Shown: positions 1-9,875 of the stretch, one piece after another | Layout: every line of letters starts with the position of its first letter | How positions within the stretch are numbered: the stretch's first letter is position 1 | Assembly (NCBI GenBank): GCA_964415785.1 | Contig: CAYQBU010000048.1 | Coordinates: 1-23,169, forward strand | DNA length: 23,169 nt | Source: SLJM01 sp964415785 | GTDB lineage: Bacteria > Myxococcota_A > Bradymonadia > Bradymonadales > Bradymonadaceae | Direction of reading: 5' to 3' | The notes under the pieces: generated by a model | Database searches by the model: none | What the model was told of the DNA's origin: nothing | The model's input: the letters and a program-made list of their open reading frames with translations, nothing else | Position numbers and translations under genes: made by a program

Positions 1-606
1 GGGGGAGACGAGGACGCGTTTATGGGCGATGCGAAGGCCCGGATAATTGGCAGTGCGGTCGTAGACGGTGAGGTCGATATGAGAGGTGGGTTGATAAAGA
101 GGGGTTTCAAAGGTGGTGGTGCCGCCGCGGACGGTGGCGTCGGTAGAGGCCTGAAGGTAGAGGCCCCGTTGATGGAGGTCGTTGGGTAGGTCGTCGAAGT
201 GGGCGACGCCGTCTTCGTCGGTCAGGGCGTCCCAGGAGTCAACGACCTGGTGGTGGCTGTCCGGTTGGAGGGGGCCGGCGCGGCGAAGGGCGCGCAGGGT
301 GACCAGGTGTTGGGGAAACCGTGCGTCGTCGTCGGTGGCGTGATGGACGCGGACGGAGAGACGGTGGTCACCGTCGGGCAAGTCCGTGGTCTCCTCAGCG
401 GCCGATGGTGCGGGTTGTTCGAGGTTGTCACCATGGACGGCGTCGGCGTCGGAGGGCGGGGCAGTGCTTGCCTCGCCGGGAGTATCACCGGAGGGATCTT
501 CGAAGTCGTCGGCACCCATGACCTGAGCATGAGCGGGTGAGAAGCCGAGGCAGAGAAGGGTCGCCAGGGTAAGGGAGGCGAGAAGTCGAGGGGTGGTGAG
601 GTTCAT
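1..606 (-). CDS. Secreted hypothetical protein, partial (3' end beyond window)
   Basis: An open frame runs from ATG at 606 down to base 1 without a stop, giving 202 residues of a longer protein. Residues 1-27 look like a Sec signal peptide: MNLTTPR, then a hydrophobic Leu/Ala/Thr stretch ending SPAHA, with cleavage likely before QVMGA. An acidic, Pro/Ala-rich low-complexity stretch follows to about residue 75, then a more ordered region. This includes a TDEDGVAHFDDLP segment of the kind seen in small beta-sandwich modules (carboxypeptidase-regulatory or Ig-like). The start overlaps the stop of the CcmI-like gene by 4 bp (ATGA), so it is probably the last visible gene of the ccmE-ccmF operon. 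I do not recognise the family. The product should be periplasmic or surface-located. Its position suggests a link to cytochrome c maturation, but nothing in the sequence proves this. Confidence 0.75.
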   Translation of the reverse strand, partial: MNLTTPRLLASLTLATLLCLGFSPAHAQVMGADDFEDPSGDTPGEASTAPPSDADAVHGDNLEQPAPSAAEETTDLPDGDHRLSVRVHHATDDDARFPQHLVTLRALRRAGPLQPDSHHQVVDSWDALTDEDGVAHFDDLPNDLHQRGLYLQASTDATVRGGTTTFETPLYQPTSHIDLTVYDRTANYPGLRIAHKRVLVSP

Positions 607-1198
607 CCTGCGACCTCGTGGCTATCAGAGGGGTGAAGATCGAGAGCGTCATCGGCGGTGGGGGTGCCGCATTGGCTACAGAAGCGATCGTCGGGCTCCA
701 GGGGGGTGTCGCAATCGCGGCAAGTGATCTGCGATTGGGGCTCGGTAGAGGCAGGGGAGGCCGACTCGGGAGTCGATGACGAGGGGGGCTCATCGGCGCC
801 AATCTCATGGGATTCTGCGGGTTCTTGAGGTGTATCCAGATCGGCGTCGGTGGCGCCGAGGCGTTCGGCGACGGCTTGATCAATGACGGCGTCCCAGTCC
901 TTGTCGGCGCCATGGATCTTGTCCAGTCGGCGCATAACGCCAATGGCCTGGCGTTCGCAGGACGTTTTGAAGCGGCGGTAGTCGTCTTCGGAGATCTTGT
1001 CGGTGTCGTAGTCGTACTCGATGTCGCGAAGAGCCTGAACGAGGGCCACCTTTCGAGAGACGAGAGCCTCGATGGATCGAAGCTCCTCGTCGAGAAGCTC
1101 AAAGCTGAGCTGATCCTGACGAGATCCGATGAAGGGTCGGATCATCATAAAGGCAGACACCAGGGTAAAGACGAGGGCCAGGAGGACAAATAGCTGTG

Positions 1199-1202
<4 letters not shown>
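603..1202 (-). CDS. CcmI-like membrane protein with C-terminal zinc ribbon
   Basis: The 199-residue product starts at GTG, overlapping the ccmF stop as GTGA. Residues 3-25 form one membrane helix. A helical segment (about 35-95) contains LRDIEYDYDTDKISEDDYRR, which resembles the N-terminal region of CcmI/CycH, where a short coiled coil follows the membrane anchor. An acidic Ser/Pro-rich linker (about 120-158) leads to a four-cysteine zinc ribbon, C161-x2-C164 and C175-x2-C178. The TPR domain by which classical CcmI binds apocytochrome is absent. Position directly after ccmF supports a role in the haem ligation module. The zinc ribbon is not part of classical CcmI and its role is unknown. The family call is moderate; the gene itself is certain from frame and tight overlaps. 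Confidence 0.8.
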
Positions 1203-3409
<2,207 letters not shown>

Positions 3410-3427
3410 GTCAGGAATCCTTGTCGC

Positions 3428-4042
3428 TCAGTAAGAAGCGGAGTCGTCGGTGTCCAGGGCGGCGTAGTCGTCGGTGTCGTAATCCCCGTCGTCATAGCCG
3501 TCGTAGCCGTCATCATGAGCGGGAGGGGCGCCCTCGTAGCGGCTGGGGCATTTGACGAGAACCTCGTCGGCCTTGAGCACCATGCCGGATTGGAGGGTCC
3601 CTTCGGCGACGATTTCGGATCCGTCTTCGAAGGTGTCGGGGAGGGCGCGATGGTAGATGATGGTCATCGTTTCGCCCTGAGAGGCGATGCGAAATTCGTG
3701 TTCCACGTGACCGTCTTTGCCGACGTAGCTGCCGGCCTCGACGTCGCCGCGAACGCGAACGGTTTCGTCGACCAGGGCGTCCTGGCGTTCCTGAAGCTCG
3801 TGGACGTCGAAGAAGTAGGTCTCGCCCTGCATGCCGTCAAAGACCAAGAAGGTGATGGCAGCCATGGCCACGAGAACGCCGATGACGAGGCCCCAGTTAG
3901 AGGAGTCGTCGGGGTCGGAGAGTCCGTAGTCCAGATCCTGGGCCAGGAGCTCGTCGTCGCTGAGGGACTCAGTCGAATCTGGGGAGGGCAACGACCCGTC
4001 GCGGCCGCGAGGATCGTCGGGTGGAAAGGAGTCGCTACTCAT
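3428..4042 (-). CDS. ccmE: Cytochrome c maturation haem chaperone CcmE, Cys-type (CxxxY)
   Basis: CcmE receives haem from CcmABCD and passes it to CcmF in the periplasm. I start it at ATG 4042 (204 residues). The open frame extends upstream to 4141, but those 33 residues do not resemble CcmE and run into the intergenic region. An acidic cytoplasmic tail (1-49) precedes one membrane helix (about 50-68) and then an OB-fold beta domain (VRVRGDVEAGSYV, IIYHRALPDTFEDGSEIVAEG). The ligand motif reads VLVKCPSRYEG: Cys165 sits where the usual His of HxxxY would be, and Tyr169 is kept. Cys-type CcmE is known from Desulfovibrio and archaea, usually with a reduced Ccm set. The C-terminus after residue 175 is an unusually acidic Asp/Tyr-rich tail. 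Confidence 0.93.
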   Translation of the reverse strand: MSSDSFPPDDPRGRDGSLPSPDSTESLSDDELLAQDLDYGLSDPDDSSNWGLVIGVLVAMAAITFLVFDGMQGETYFFDVHELQERQDALVDETVRVRGDVEAGSYVGKDGHVEHEFRIASQGETMTIIYHRALPDTFEDGSEIVAEGTLQSGMVLKADEVLVKCPSRYEGAPPAHDDGYDGYDDGDYDTDDYAALDTDDSASY

Positions 4043-4158
4043 GATGAATCCATTGCGATGGGCGCTGGAGAATACTCGCAGCGGGGGGCAGAAAATAAAG
4101 AGCCATTGGCTCCGGTCTAACAAAGGCGCCGCGCCATACATTCCCGGGAAAACGGTTA

Positions 4159-4312
4159 ACCCGGATTAGTCACGACTCGTCTATTGCGGCTCATCAGAGC
4201 CCAGATCCCTGTATCTCCCTCGGCGACGATACTCTGCATCGCCTGCGGGGTGCGATTTTGGCCTCTGAGCTCTGATTTTGCCTCGTCACGACCTCTCATG
4301 AATAATCCGGGT
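4159..4312. repeat. Palindromic repeat element, copy A (about 154 bp)
   Basis: The left end reads ACCCGGATTAGTCACGA and the right end, on the opposite strand, reads ACCCGGATTATTCATGA, so the ends are inverted repeats. Nested inside are cagagc (4195-4200) and gctctg (4269-4274), and a central GATAC-TCT-GCATC imperfect hairpin. The element lies between the lipoprotein gene ending at 4475 and ccmE starting at 4042, all on the minus strand. It matches copy B (13998-14150) nearly end to end, roughly 85-90 percent by eye. It has no coding capacity. It may be a MITE-like or REP-like non-autonomous element. Being transcribed with its neighbours, it could also act as an RNA hairpin. The family is not identified. 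Confidence 0.85.
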
Positions 4313-4474
4313 ATAAAATACACTTGAAAGTACACATTAAGGGGCGGCGCGCCTAAAGTCTCTCAGGGAGCAGGGAAAACCCCTGCCCCTCAAGTGACCT
4401 CTATGGCTAATGTATTTCCAGCGATGGGGCAAGCAATAGAGGCGTGACATTATGCCGCAGGGGCGGAGGGTGGC
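4313..4474. other. Intergenic stretch between lipoprotein gene and palindromic repeat
   Basis: No gene is seen here. The 4312-4340 part is AT-rich (TATAAAATA, ACATTAA) and stands out from the GC-rich surroundings. Further in are a GGCGCGCC palindrome (4345-4352) and a short hairpin, GCAGGG-AAAAC-CCCTGC, at 4370-4386. The hairpin has no T-run on either side, so it is not a clear intrinsic terminator. The promoter of the ccmE operon may lie in this stretch or in the adjoining repeat, but I cannot point to convincing -35 and -10 boxes. Confidence 0.4.
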
Positions 4475-5275
4475 TTAGAATAGCGGGATGGGGCCGCCGG
4501 AACTGCTATCGTCTTCCTCTTCTTCGGCAGGGGGATCGGGCTCTGGAGCCGGTTGAGGTGTGGGTCGAGCCCGGCGGCGCCGAGGTGCGGGCCGGGACGC
4601 GTCGGGATCCTCAAAGGTCTCCTGGATGGAGAAGACGTTGGTGTCGCGTGGGATCTCAAAGACGTAGGTCGGTTGAGCGGGTTGGAAGTTGGGATTGTCG
4701 TCATCGTCGGGAGGGGTATCGAGGCGCAGGGTGTGTTCATCGCCGGGGACGCCCTGGAGGGCGAAGTAAGCGTAGCCATGAGCATCGGTGACAGCGACTT
4801 GTTCATCATCGAAAAGAAGAGGGATGCCCTCGCAATCATCGTCGTCGAGGCCATCGTCGCATTCGATCTGGACCCAGACGAGTTGATGAGAGACGACGGA
4901 TTGAAAGTTGACGCGAAGGGAAACGGGGACGCCTCGGTAGCCGCCGCCGATGGCCTGAGTCAGTCGAAGTTCCTCGCGGGTCGAGGAGCCGTCGCTGGGA
5001 AGGTGGTAGCCGTCGAGATCACCAACGGCCAGTTCGATCTCGACGGTGGGTTGTTCCAAAAGGGTGGCATGAAATTCACCCTCAGCGTCGGTGAGACCGA
5101 TGACCTCACCGTCGAGGAGAACGGGTACCCCGGGAAGGGGATCGTCGTCCTGGTCCTGGGCCTGGACCTCGAGGTTGAATTCGAATTCAGGGATCGGTTG
5201 TTCCTCTTCCTCGCCGCAGGCGGGGACAAAGAGGAAGGACAAAGCGAGGAGTATGGCGAGGGGAAGTCTATTCAT
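4475..5275 (-). CDS. Lipoprotein with two Ig-like/carboxypeptidase-regulatory-like modules
   Basis: The start is placed at ATG 5275 because it gives an immediate lipoprotein signal: MNRLPLAILL, a Leu/Phe-rich core, then lipobox VPAC with Cys20 as the lipidated residue. An upstream ATG at 5299 would only add eight polar residues. The 266-residue product has two similar modules: PLPGVPVLLDGEVIG with TDAEGEFHATL (about 43-85), and CEGIPLLFDDEQVAV with TDAHGYAYFAL (about 148-190). The shared pattern (hydrophobic strand, TDxxGxxxFxL) fits small beta-sandwich domains used in surface proteins. The C-terminal 45 residues are Arg/Pro-rich and then acidic, ending SSSGGPIPLF. The start overlaps the pseudokinase stop by 8 bp, so the two are translationally linked. 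The substrate or partner is unknown. Confidence 0.85.
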   Translation of the reverse strand: MNRLPLAILLALSFLFVPACGEEEEQPIPEFEFNLEVQAQDQDDDPLPGVPVLLDGEVIGLTDAEGEFHATLLEQPTVEIELAVGDLDGYHLPSDGSSTREELRLTQAIGGGYRGVPVSLRVNFQSVVSHQLVWVQIECDDGLDDDDCEGIPLLFDDEQVAVTDAHGYAYFALQGVPGDEHTLRLDTPPDDDDNPNFQPAQPTYVFEIPRDTNVFSIQETFEDPDASRPAPRRRRARPTPQPAPEPDPPAEEEEDDSSSGGPIPLF

Positions 5276-7382
5276 CGTCGTCCTCCGAGTCGGCGCCAAT
5301 GCGCTGGAGCGAGTAGATATTGGCAGAGCTATGGTTATCGAGGAAGACGGTGACGTCCGTGGCGTGGGGGGTCAGCCGGGAGTAGGGACGAAAACGTCGG
5401 TAGGCACTGCCGAGTCGACCGTCGAGAAGGGAGTCGGTGGTGCTGCTGAGCATCTCCTCGACCTCGTCTTGGATGACGCCCTCCGAAAAGATTTCGGCCC
5501 ACAGCTCGAAATCCTCTTCGGCCGGAGACTCCTGGTGGTTGAGGATTCGGGTGAGGGACTCAAGGGCGGCGATGTAGTGCTCGCGGCGAGTGGATCGGCG
5601 TTGAGCGTCTTCGGCTCGCTCGATGCTTTCGTCGAAGGAGTCGCGCCAGGCCTGGAGTTGTTCCTCAGAGGCCATGGGGATGATATCGTCCGGGGGGTTT
5701 TGCTGAAAGCCCGAGGACTCGAGGATGCGGGGATCGGAGCCGACCTGGTGAGGGAGGGTGAGGTCTTCGGCGGCAACCTCGGCATCACCGGCGGAGTCCG
5801 CCTCGTCGGGATCGGAACCCTCGCTACCTTCGTCGGCAGCCGGTTCAGCCGAATCGTCGTGGTCAGCGCCCTGGGCCTGGGCGGTCTCCTGGGCGGGCTG
5901 CTCCGGGGGAGGATCGTCGCTGGAGCTGTCGCCGCCCATCAGGGCGAGAATAGCGACGCCGAGGAAGAGGGCGGCGAAGATTCCGCCACCGACGACCTTG
6001 ATGTCCAGGCCGTCGCCGCCAGAGAGGGAGGCGATAAATTGGGCCGCCGACTGAGGGCGCTCATTGGGGTCATCGGCGAGGCCGGCGAGGATGGCTTTGG
6101 CCTTTTTCGGGGCGTTGTCGCCCTGAAGACGGGCGGCCTCAAAGGGCAAACCGGTGAGGCAGGCGGCGGTGAGGGAGGCGAGGCTAAAGACGTCGGAGGC
6201 GGGGCTGATTTGACGCTGCTCGGGGGGAGCCTTCATCTCCGGGGGGCCAAAGGGACCCAGGTGGCCTCGGTCCTTGAGGCGAAGCATGTCGAACGGTTCA
6301 ATCTGGATATGGCCGTCGTTGCGCAGCCAGACGGCGTCGGGAGTCAGGTTGGCGTAGGCCAGTTGCTGGTGATGAACGGCGTCCAGAACTTCAGCGATGG
6401 GCTCCATCCAACTCAGGGCCTGGTCGAGGTCGACGGGTCCCTGTTGCTGGAGGACCTGGGAAAGGGGCTGGCCCTGGGGAGCGTCGAGTTCCACCCACAT
6501 CCCGGAGTCGCTGACGAACATGCCGTTCATGGCGACGAGGTGGGGATGTTTGAACTCGTGGAGTTGGGCAATGCGCTCCCGGAGGGGCGTTGACATCTCG
6601 TGGGGTTGGCCGTCCCAGACCCGCTTGAGAATCACCGGTTTTCCGAGCGAATTCTGGGCGCGAATGGTGGTGATGTCGCCGCGATCGATATCAGCGGCGT
6701 TGAATTGGTAGCCGCGATGAAGGTCCTTGTCGCCGTCGATGGGGTCGGCATTGGACTGAGGGCCCCCGGCCTGGAGGGCGTTGACGTCTACAAATTGAGT
6801 ACTTCCGTCGTAACCCGCCTCCTGTTGCTCGGGGGTGAAGTGAGCCTTTTTCTCGGCGAAGTCATTGACGTTGATAAAGGCGGTGGCCCCGTCGTGGCCG
6901 GCGTCATCGCTGTCGCCACCGATGATGACCTGGCCGGAGGAAGGCCCCTGTTGATCGGAGGAGGCGTCGCCGAAATTGGGTGGAGGAGGAGAAGAGGGGC
7001 CGCCGCCACCCATCGATGGGGGAGGCGTGGACGGGTGTTGCGGCTGGGTGGCCAGGGAGTCGTCGTAGTCGGGAGCGCTGCTGGTGATGCCGCTGGAGCC
7101 GTCGGGTCCGCTCGAGGAGCCGGGAGCCGACGGGGGAGGGCTGTGGGAGGCCGGGATTTCGAAGAGCTCCGTTTTGTCTCCGGCATCGAATTCGTTGGAC
7201 CCATCGTCGGGCGGGGGGTCGGATGGCATGGAGGACATGGTGGGAGGCGGAGCGAATTGGGGCTCGTCGCCATCGCCGCGGAGGGAATCGAGGTCGACCA
7301 TCTGGGTCTTTTCACCTTCCTCGAAATCCCCGCCGGAGCCGTTGGAGGGAGGTTGACCTTGCTGGTAGCGATCGTCAGACAT
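5268..7382 (-). CDS. Membrane-anchored degenerate Ser/Thr kinase (pseudokinase) with Thr-motif repeats
   Basis: The product is 704 residues. Residues 1-215 are disordered and rich in Pro/Ser/Asp, carrying four short similar motifs: GEKTQMVDL (23-31), GDKTELFEI (68-76), HDGATAFINVN (163-173) and YDGSTQFVDVN (191-201). Residues about 223-455 follow the protein kinase fold: VILKRV with Lys253 as the beta-3 lysine, an HPHLVAMNG segment, and SDVFSLA (396-402) in the F helix. However, the HRDLKPxN loop reads YANLTPDAV (343-351) and the DFG motif reads EPFDM (362-366). There is also no Gly-rich loop, so catalysis is unlikely. A membrane helix (463-482) is followed by an acidic stretch and a helical C-terminal domain (570-704). 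It lies 42 bp after cpaF. The kinase fold is well supported; the role is not known. Confidence 0.88.
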   Translation of the reverse strand: MSDDRYQQGQPPSNGSGGDFEEGEKTQMVDLDSLRGDGDEPQFAPPPTMSSMPSDPPPDDGSNEFDAGDKTELFEIPASHSPPPSAPGSSSGPDGSSGITSSAPDYDDSLATQPQHPSTPPPSMGGGGPSSPPPPNFGDASSDQQGPSSGQVIIGGDSDDAGHDGATAFINVNDFAEKKAHFTPEQQEAGYDGSTQFVDVNALQAGGPQSNADPIDGDKDLHRGYQFNAADIDRGDITTIRAQNSLGKPVILKRVWDGQPHEMSTPLRERIAQLHEFKHPHLVAMNGMFVSDSGMWVELDAPQGQPLSQVLQQQGPVDLDQALSWMEPIAEVLDAVHHQQLAYANLTPDAVWLRNDGHIQIEPFDMLRLKDRGHLGPFGPPEMKAPPEQRQISPASDVFSLASLTAACLTGLPFEAARLQGDNAPKKAKAILAGLADDPNERPQSAAQFIASLSGGDGLDIKVVGGGIFAALFLGVAILALMGGDSSSDDPPPEQPAQETAQAQGADHDDSAEPAADEGSEGSDPDEADSAGDAEVAAEDLTLPHQVGSDPRILESSGFQQNPPDDIIPMASEEQLQAWRDSFDESIERAEDAQRRSTRREHYIAALESLTRILNHQESPAEEDFELWAEIFSEGVIQDEVEEMLSSTTDSLLDGRLGSAYRRFRPYSRLTPHATDVTVFLDNHSSANIYSLQRIGADSEDDDE

Positions 7383-7424
7383 GATGTCTCAGGGGATAAG
7401 AAGAGCAGTGAGGAGGCGCCGAAG

Positions 7425-8552
7425 TTAGTGGAGGCCGCCCTGGTAATCTTCAGGGGGGTCGAACCAACTCTTATCGCATTCGATGCCCATTTCCACGATA
7501 TGACTGTAGAAAGTGGGGATATTGCCCACGGGGATATGTTCGCCGAGGACCTCGCCGGTTTCGGGGTGATTGCCGCGGTTGCGAAAGACGAAGAGGGGAT
7601 GGATGACGTATTCACCGGCTTCGTCGAGGCCGAGGACTTCGGCGATATGGGTAATTTTACGACTGCCGTCATTGAAGCGGCTGGTCTGGATGATGACCTG
7701 GATGGCGCTGGCGACCTGAGAGCGCAGGGCGCCCAGCGGCATCTCCACATTGCTCATCATGGACATCGTCTCCAGGCGTCGAAGGGTGTCATCGGGATAG
7801 GTGGCGTGGCAGGTGGACATGGTCCCGCCGTGGCCGGAGGTCATGGCCTGCAGGAGGGTGAGGGCCTCGCCGCCACGGATCTCACCGATGACGATGCGGT
7901 CCGGGCGCAGGCGCATGGCGGAGTGAAAGAGGTGACCGATGCCCACTTCGCCGCGGCCTCTGGAGTCCGCTCCCCGGGTTTCGAGCATCAGCACATGGGG
8001 CTGCTGAAGCTGGAGCTCCGAGGAGTCCTCAATGACGACGATGCGCTCGTCGGCACGGATCTTGGCAGAGACACAGTTCAGCAGCGAGGTCTTACCGCTA
8101 CCGGTACCTCCGGCGACGATGATATTACGCTCGGTCTGGACACAGATGTCGATAAATTCAGCGCCAATCGGTGAGATGGAGCCGAAGTCGATGAGCTTGT
8201 CGAGGGAGAGGTCGAATTCGCCGAAGCGTCGAATGGCCACGGAGATGCCATTTCGAGCGCAGGGAGGCAAGACGACATGGACACGACTGCCGTCGGGAAG
8301 ACGTGCGTCCATTCGAGGGTTGAGCTCGTTGAGGGTCTTGCCGACGTATTGAGCGATATTTTTGACGCCACCGAGGAGGTTGTCGGGGTTGTCAAAGGTG
8401 GCGTCCGTGCGTTTGAGCTTACCGCTGACCTCGATCCAGATATCGTCGGGGCCGTTGATCATGATCTCGCTGACGGAGTTATCCTCCATATACGGCTGGA
8501 TGCACCGGAAGTAGCGCTTGATCGATTGTTCGAAGATCTTCTTTGGGATCAT
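7425..8552 (-). CDS. cpaF: CpaF/TadA-type secretion ATPase
   Basis: The 375-residue hexameric ATPase belongs to the VirB11/CpaF group that powers Tad pili and related secretion machines at the cytoplasmic face of the inner membrane. Visible motifs are Walker A GGTGSGKT (148-155), Asp-box residues VVIEDSSEL (172-180), Walker B RIVIGEIRGGEAL (219-231, Glu224) and the His box TSGHGGTMSTCHA (238-250). The N-terminal domain (MENGPDD-like MINGPDDIWIE, then MDARLPDGSRVH) is also typical. I start it at ATG 8552. The frame stays open further upstream to 8858, but that part crosses the divergent ccmC start and does not look like CpaF. It is shorter than the 450-500 residues of many CpaF proteins. No other tad or cpa gene is in the window. 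It heads a set with the pseudokinase and lipoprotein. Confidence 0.9.
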   Translation of the reverse strand: MIPKKIFEQSIKRYFRCIQPYMEDNSVSEIMINGPDDIWIEVSGKLKRTDATFDNPDNLLGGVKNIAQYVGKTLNELNPRMDARLPDGSRVHVVLPPCARNGISVAIRRFGEFDLSLDKLIDFGSISPIGAEFIDICVQTERNIIVAGGTGSGKTSLLNCVSAKIRADERIVVIEDSSELQLQQPHVLMLETRGADSRGRGEVGIGHLFHSAMRLRPDRIVIGEIRGGEALTLLQAMTSGHGGTMSTCHATYPDDTLRRLETMSMMSNVEMPLGALRSQVASAIQVIIQTSRFNDGSRKITHIAEVLGLDEAGEYVIHPLFVFRNRGNHPETGEVLGEHIPVGNIPTFYSHIVEMGIECDKSWFDPPEDYQGGLH

Positions 8553-8799
8553 GGCGTAAAAAGCGAGATGGCGGGGGCGGAGACGACGGGCCGACCCAAC
8601 TGGGCGCGTCGATGGAGAGTAATATCCGGCAGGTTGGGCCTGTAGCACAAACCATACCCCAGCACGGAAAAGCACGTCAATAAGGACCGGTGTAGGCGCG
8701 CCAACTTGTCGGTGGTGGCGAGGGCGTGCTACCAGCGACGAGGAAGTTGAAGAAGGGCCCCCGATGGAACCGGAGCCCGCACGTCGAGGACGGACGAAT

Positions 8800-9519
8800 A
8801 TGACACGAATCATCGACCAATACGTAGTGCCATTGGTGGTGCTGGTGGCCATGGCCACGATGGGGGTAGCGCTGTGGATGATCTTTTTCTATGCGCCGGT
8901 GGAGGCGCAGATGGGGATCGTCCAGAAGATCTTTTATATGCACGTGCCGGCGGCGATGGGGATGTATGCTGGATTTGCGGTGGCGGCGCTGTGCAGTCTG
9001 CTCTATTTGATTCGGCCGGCGCCCCGGTGGGATATCGGGGCCCAGGTGGGGGCACAGATGGGGCTGTGGGCCTGCATCTTTGTGCTGATCTCCGGTCCTT
9101 TGTGGGCTTATAAGGCGTGGGGGACGTTCTGGACCTGGGATCCGCAATTGACGGCGACCTTCGTGCTCTTTTTGATGTACGGCGGGTATGTGGTGCTGCG
9201 CAGTTTCGGAGGAGAGGGCCGGGCGATCAAGAAGGTGGCGGCCGTGCTGGCTTTGTTGGCGATCGTCAACGTGCCGATCGTGCACTACGCAGTGGAGTTG
9301 TGGGGCGGGATGCACCCGGTGGTGGAACGCGAGGGTGGGGGAGGACTGGCCGATGAGATGGCGCTGACGCTGCAGGTGTCGATGCTGGGCTTTTTATTGA
9401 TGTTTTTGGTGCTGATGTGGATGCGCTATCGAGGACAGGTGATGAGCGAGGAATTACGGGCGTTGCATTTGGAGGCCGAAGACCTGGCCCGATTGCATCA
9501 ACAAGAGGTGAGCCGATGA
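8800..9519 (+). CDS. ccmC: Haem exporter/haem handling protein CcmC
   Basis: The 239-residue inner-membrane protein of the CcmC/CcsA family presents haem to CcmE at the periplasmic face. The WWD motif reads WGTFWTWDPQLT, and the two external histidines that ligate haem are visible in YMHVPAA and IVHYAVELWG. Six hydrophobic helices fit the family topology. I choose ATG 8800 because GAGGA at 8786-8790 sits nine bases upstream and the protein then begins MTRIIDQYVVP, close to usual CcmC N-termini. ATG 8764 would add 12 polar residues. The stop overlaps the next gene by 4 bp. It is divergent from cpaF across about 250 bp. ccmA and ccmB, normally adjacent, are not in the window. Confidence 0.95.
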   Translation: MTRIIDQYVVPLVVLVAMATMGVALWMIFFYAPVEAQMGIVQKIFYMHVPAAMGMYAGFAVAALCSLLYLIRPAPRWDIGAQVGAQMGLWACIFVLISGPLWAYKAWGTFWTWDPQLTATFVLFLMYGGYVVLRSFGGEGRAIKKVAAVLALLAIVNVPIVHYAVELWGGMHPVVEREGGGGLADEMALTLQVSMLGFLLMFLVLMWMRYRGQVMSEELRALHLEAEDLARLHQQEVSR

Positions 9520-9854
9520 AATGTCTAGGAGTGGCACTGGGATTGATCGCGATGGTGATGGTCGGCGTATTGGGGGCGCCGCTGACGGTGTCGGCGGAGG
9601 AGCAAGGAGCACCGCAAGCCAGTGAGGAGGCGTCCGAGCAAGGGGGGACTCCTGAGGCGAGCCCGCAGCGCTCGGGGTTGCCGGAGGCGGAACGGCGGAT
9701 GCCCGGCGGCAATTTGGTCATCGTGACCTATTTGATTCTATGGGCGATGGTGACGGCCCTGTTGATCCAATTGTGGCGCCGCCAGCGCGGCCTACAGGAA
9801 GAGATCGAGGAGTTGGAAGACCGTTTGGACAGGTGGACAGAAGTCGATGGATGA
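9516..9854 (+). CDS. ccmD: CcmD-like small membrane protein with signal peptide and extended N-terminus
   Basis: The 112-residue product begins MKCLGVALGLIAMVMVG and has a cleavable-looking signal ending VSAEE. A low-complexity Glu/Gln/Ser stretch (about 28-60) follows, then one membrane helix (NLVIVTYLILWAMVTALLI) and a charged coiled-coil tail (QEEIEELEDRLDRW). The C-terminal helix plus Arg/Glu-rich tail is the arrangement of CcmD, the small subunit that helps release holo-CcmE from CcmC. Typical CcmD is only 45-70 residues without a signal peptide, so this one is longer. ATG at 9516 overlaps the ccmC stop as ATGA. The frame continues upstream to 9417 inside ccmC, which I reject. Position and topology drive the assignment; sequence identity to CcmD is hard to judge by eye. 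Confidence 0.75.
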   Translation: MKCLGVALGLIAMVMVGVLGAPLTVSAEEQGAPQASEEASEQGGTPEASPQRSGLPEAERRMPGGNLVIVTYLILWAMVTALLIQLWRRQRGLQEEIEELEDRLDRWTEVDG

Positions 9855-9875
9855 TGGGTCAATTTTTGGAAGTGG

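Noticed and set aside
4043..4141. N-terminal extension of CcmE by 33 residues
   Set aside because: The added part does not resemble CcmE, while ATG 4042 gives a typical short cytoplasmic tail before the membrane helix.
4159..4312. Insertion sequence with its own transposase
   Set aside because: The element is only about 154 bp with no open frame, so at most it is non-autonomous. I could not assign an IS family from memory.
4370..4386. Hairpin GCAGGG-AAAAC-CCCTGC as an intrinsic terminator for the lipoprotein operon
   Set aside because: The stem is only six base pairs and no T-run follows on either strand.
5091..8174. Long plus-strand open frames opposite the pseudokinase and cpaF genes
   Set aside because: The minus-strand products carry recognisable kinase-fold and ATPase motifs; the plus-strand frames are compositional shadows.
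8553..8858. N-terminal extension of CpaF by about 100 residues
   Set aside because: The extension is Arg/Ser/Pro-rich, unlike CpaF, and would overlap the start of ccmC and the divergent promoter region.
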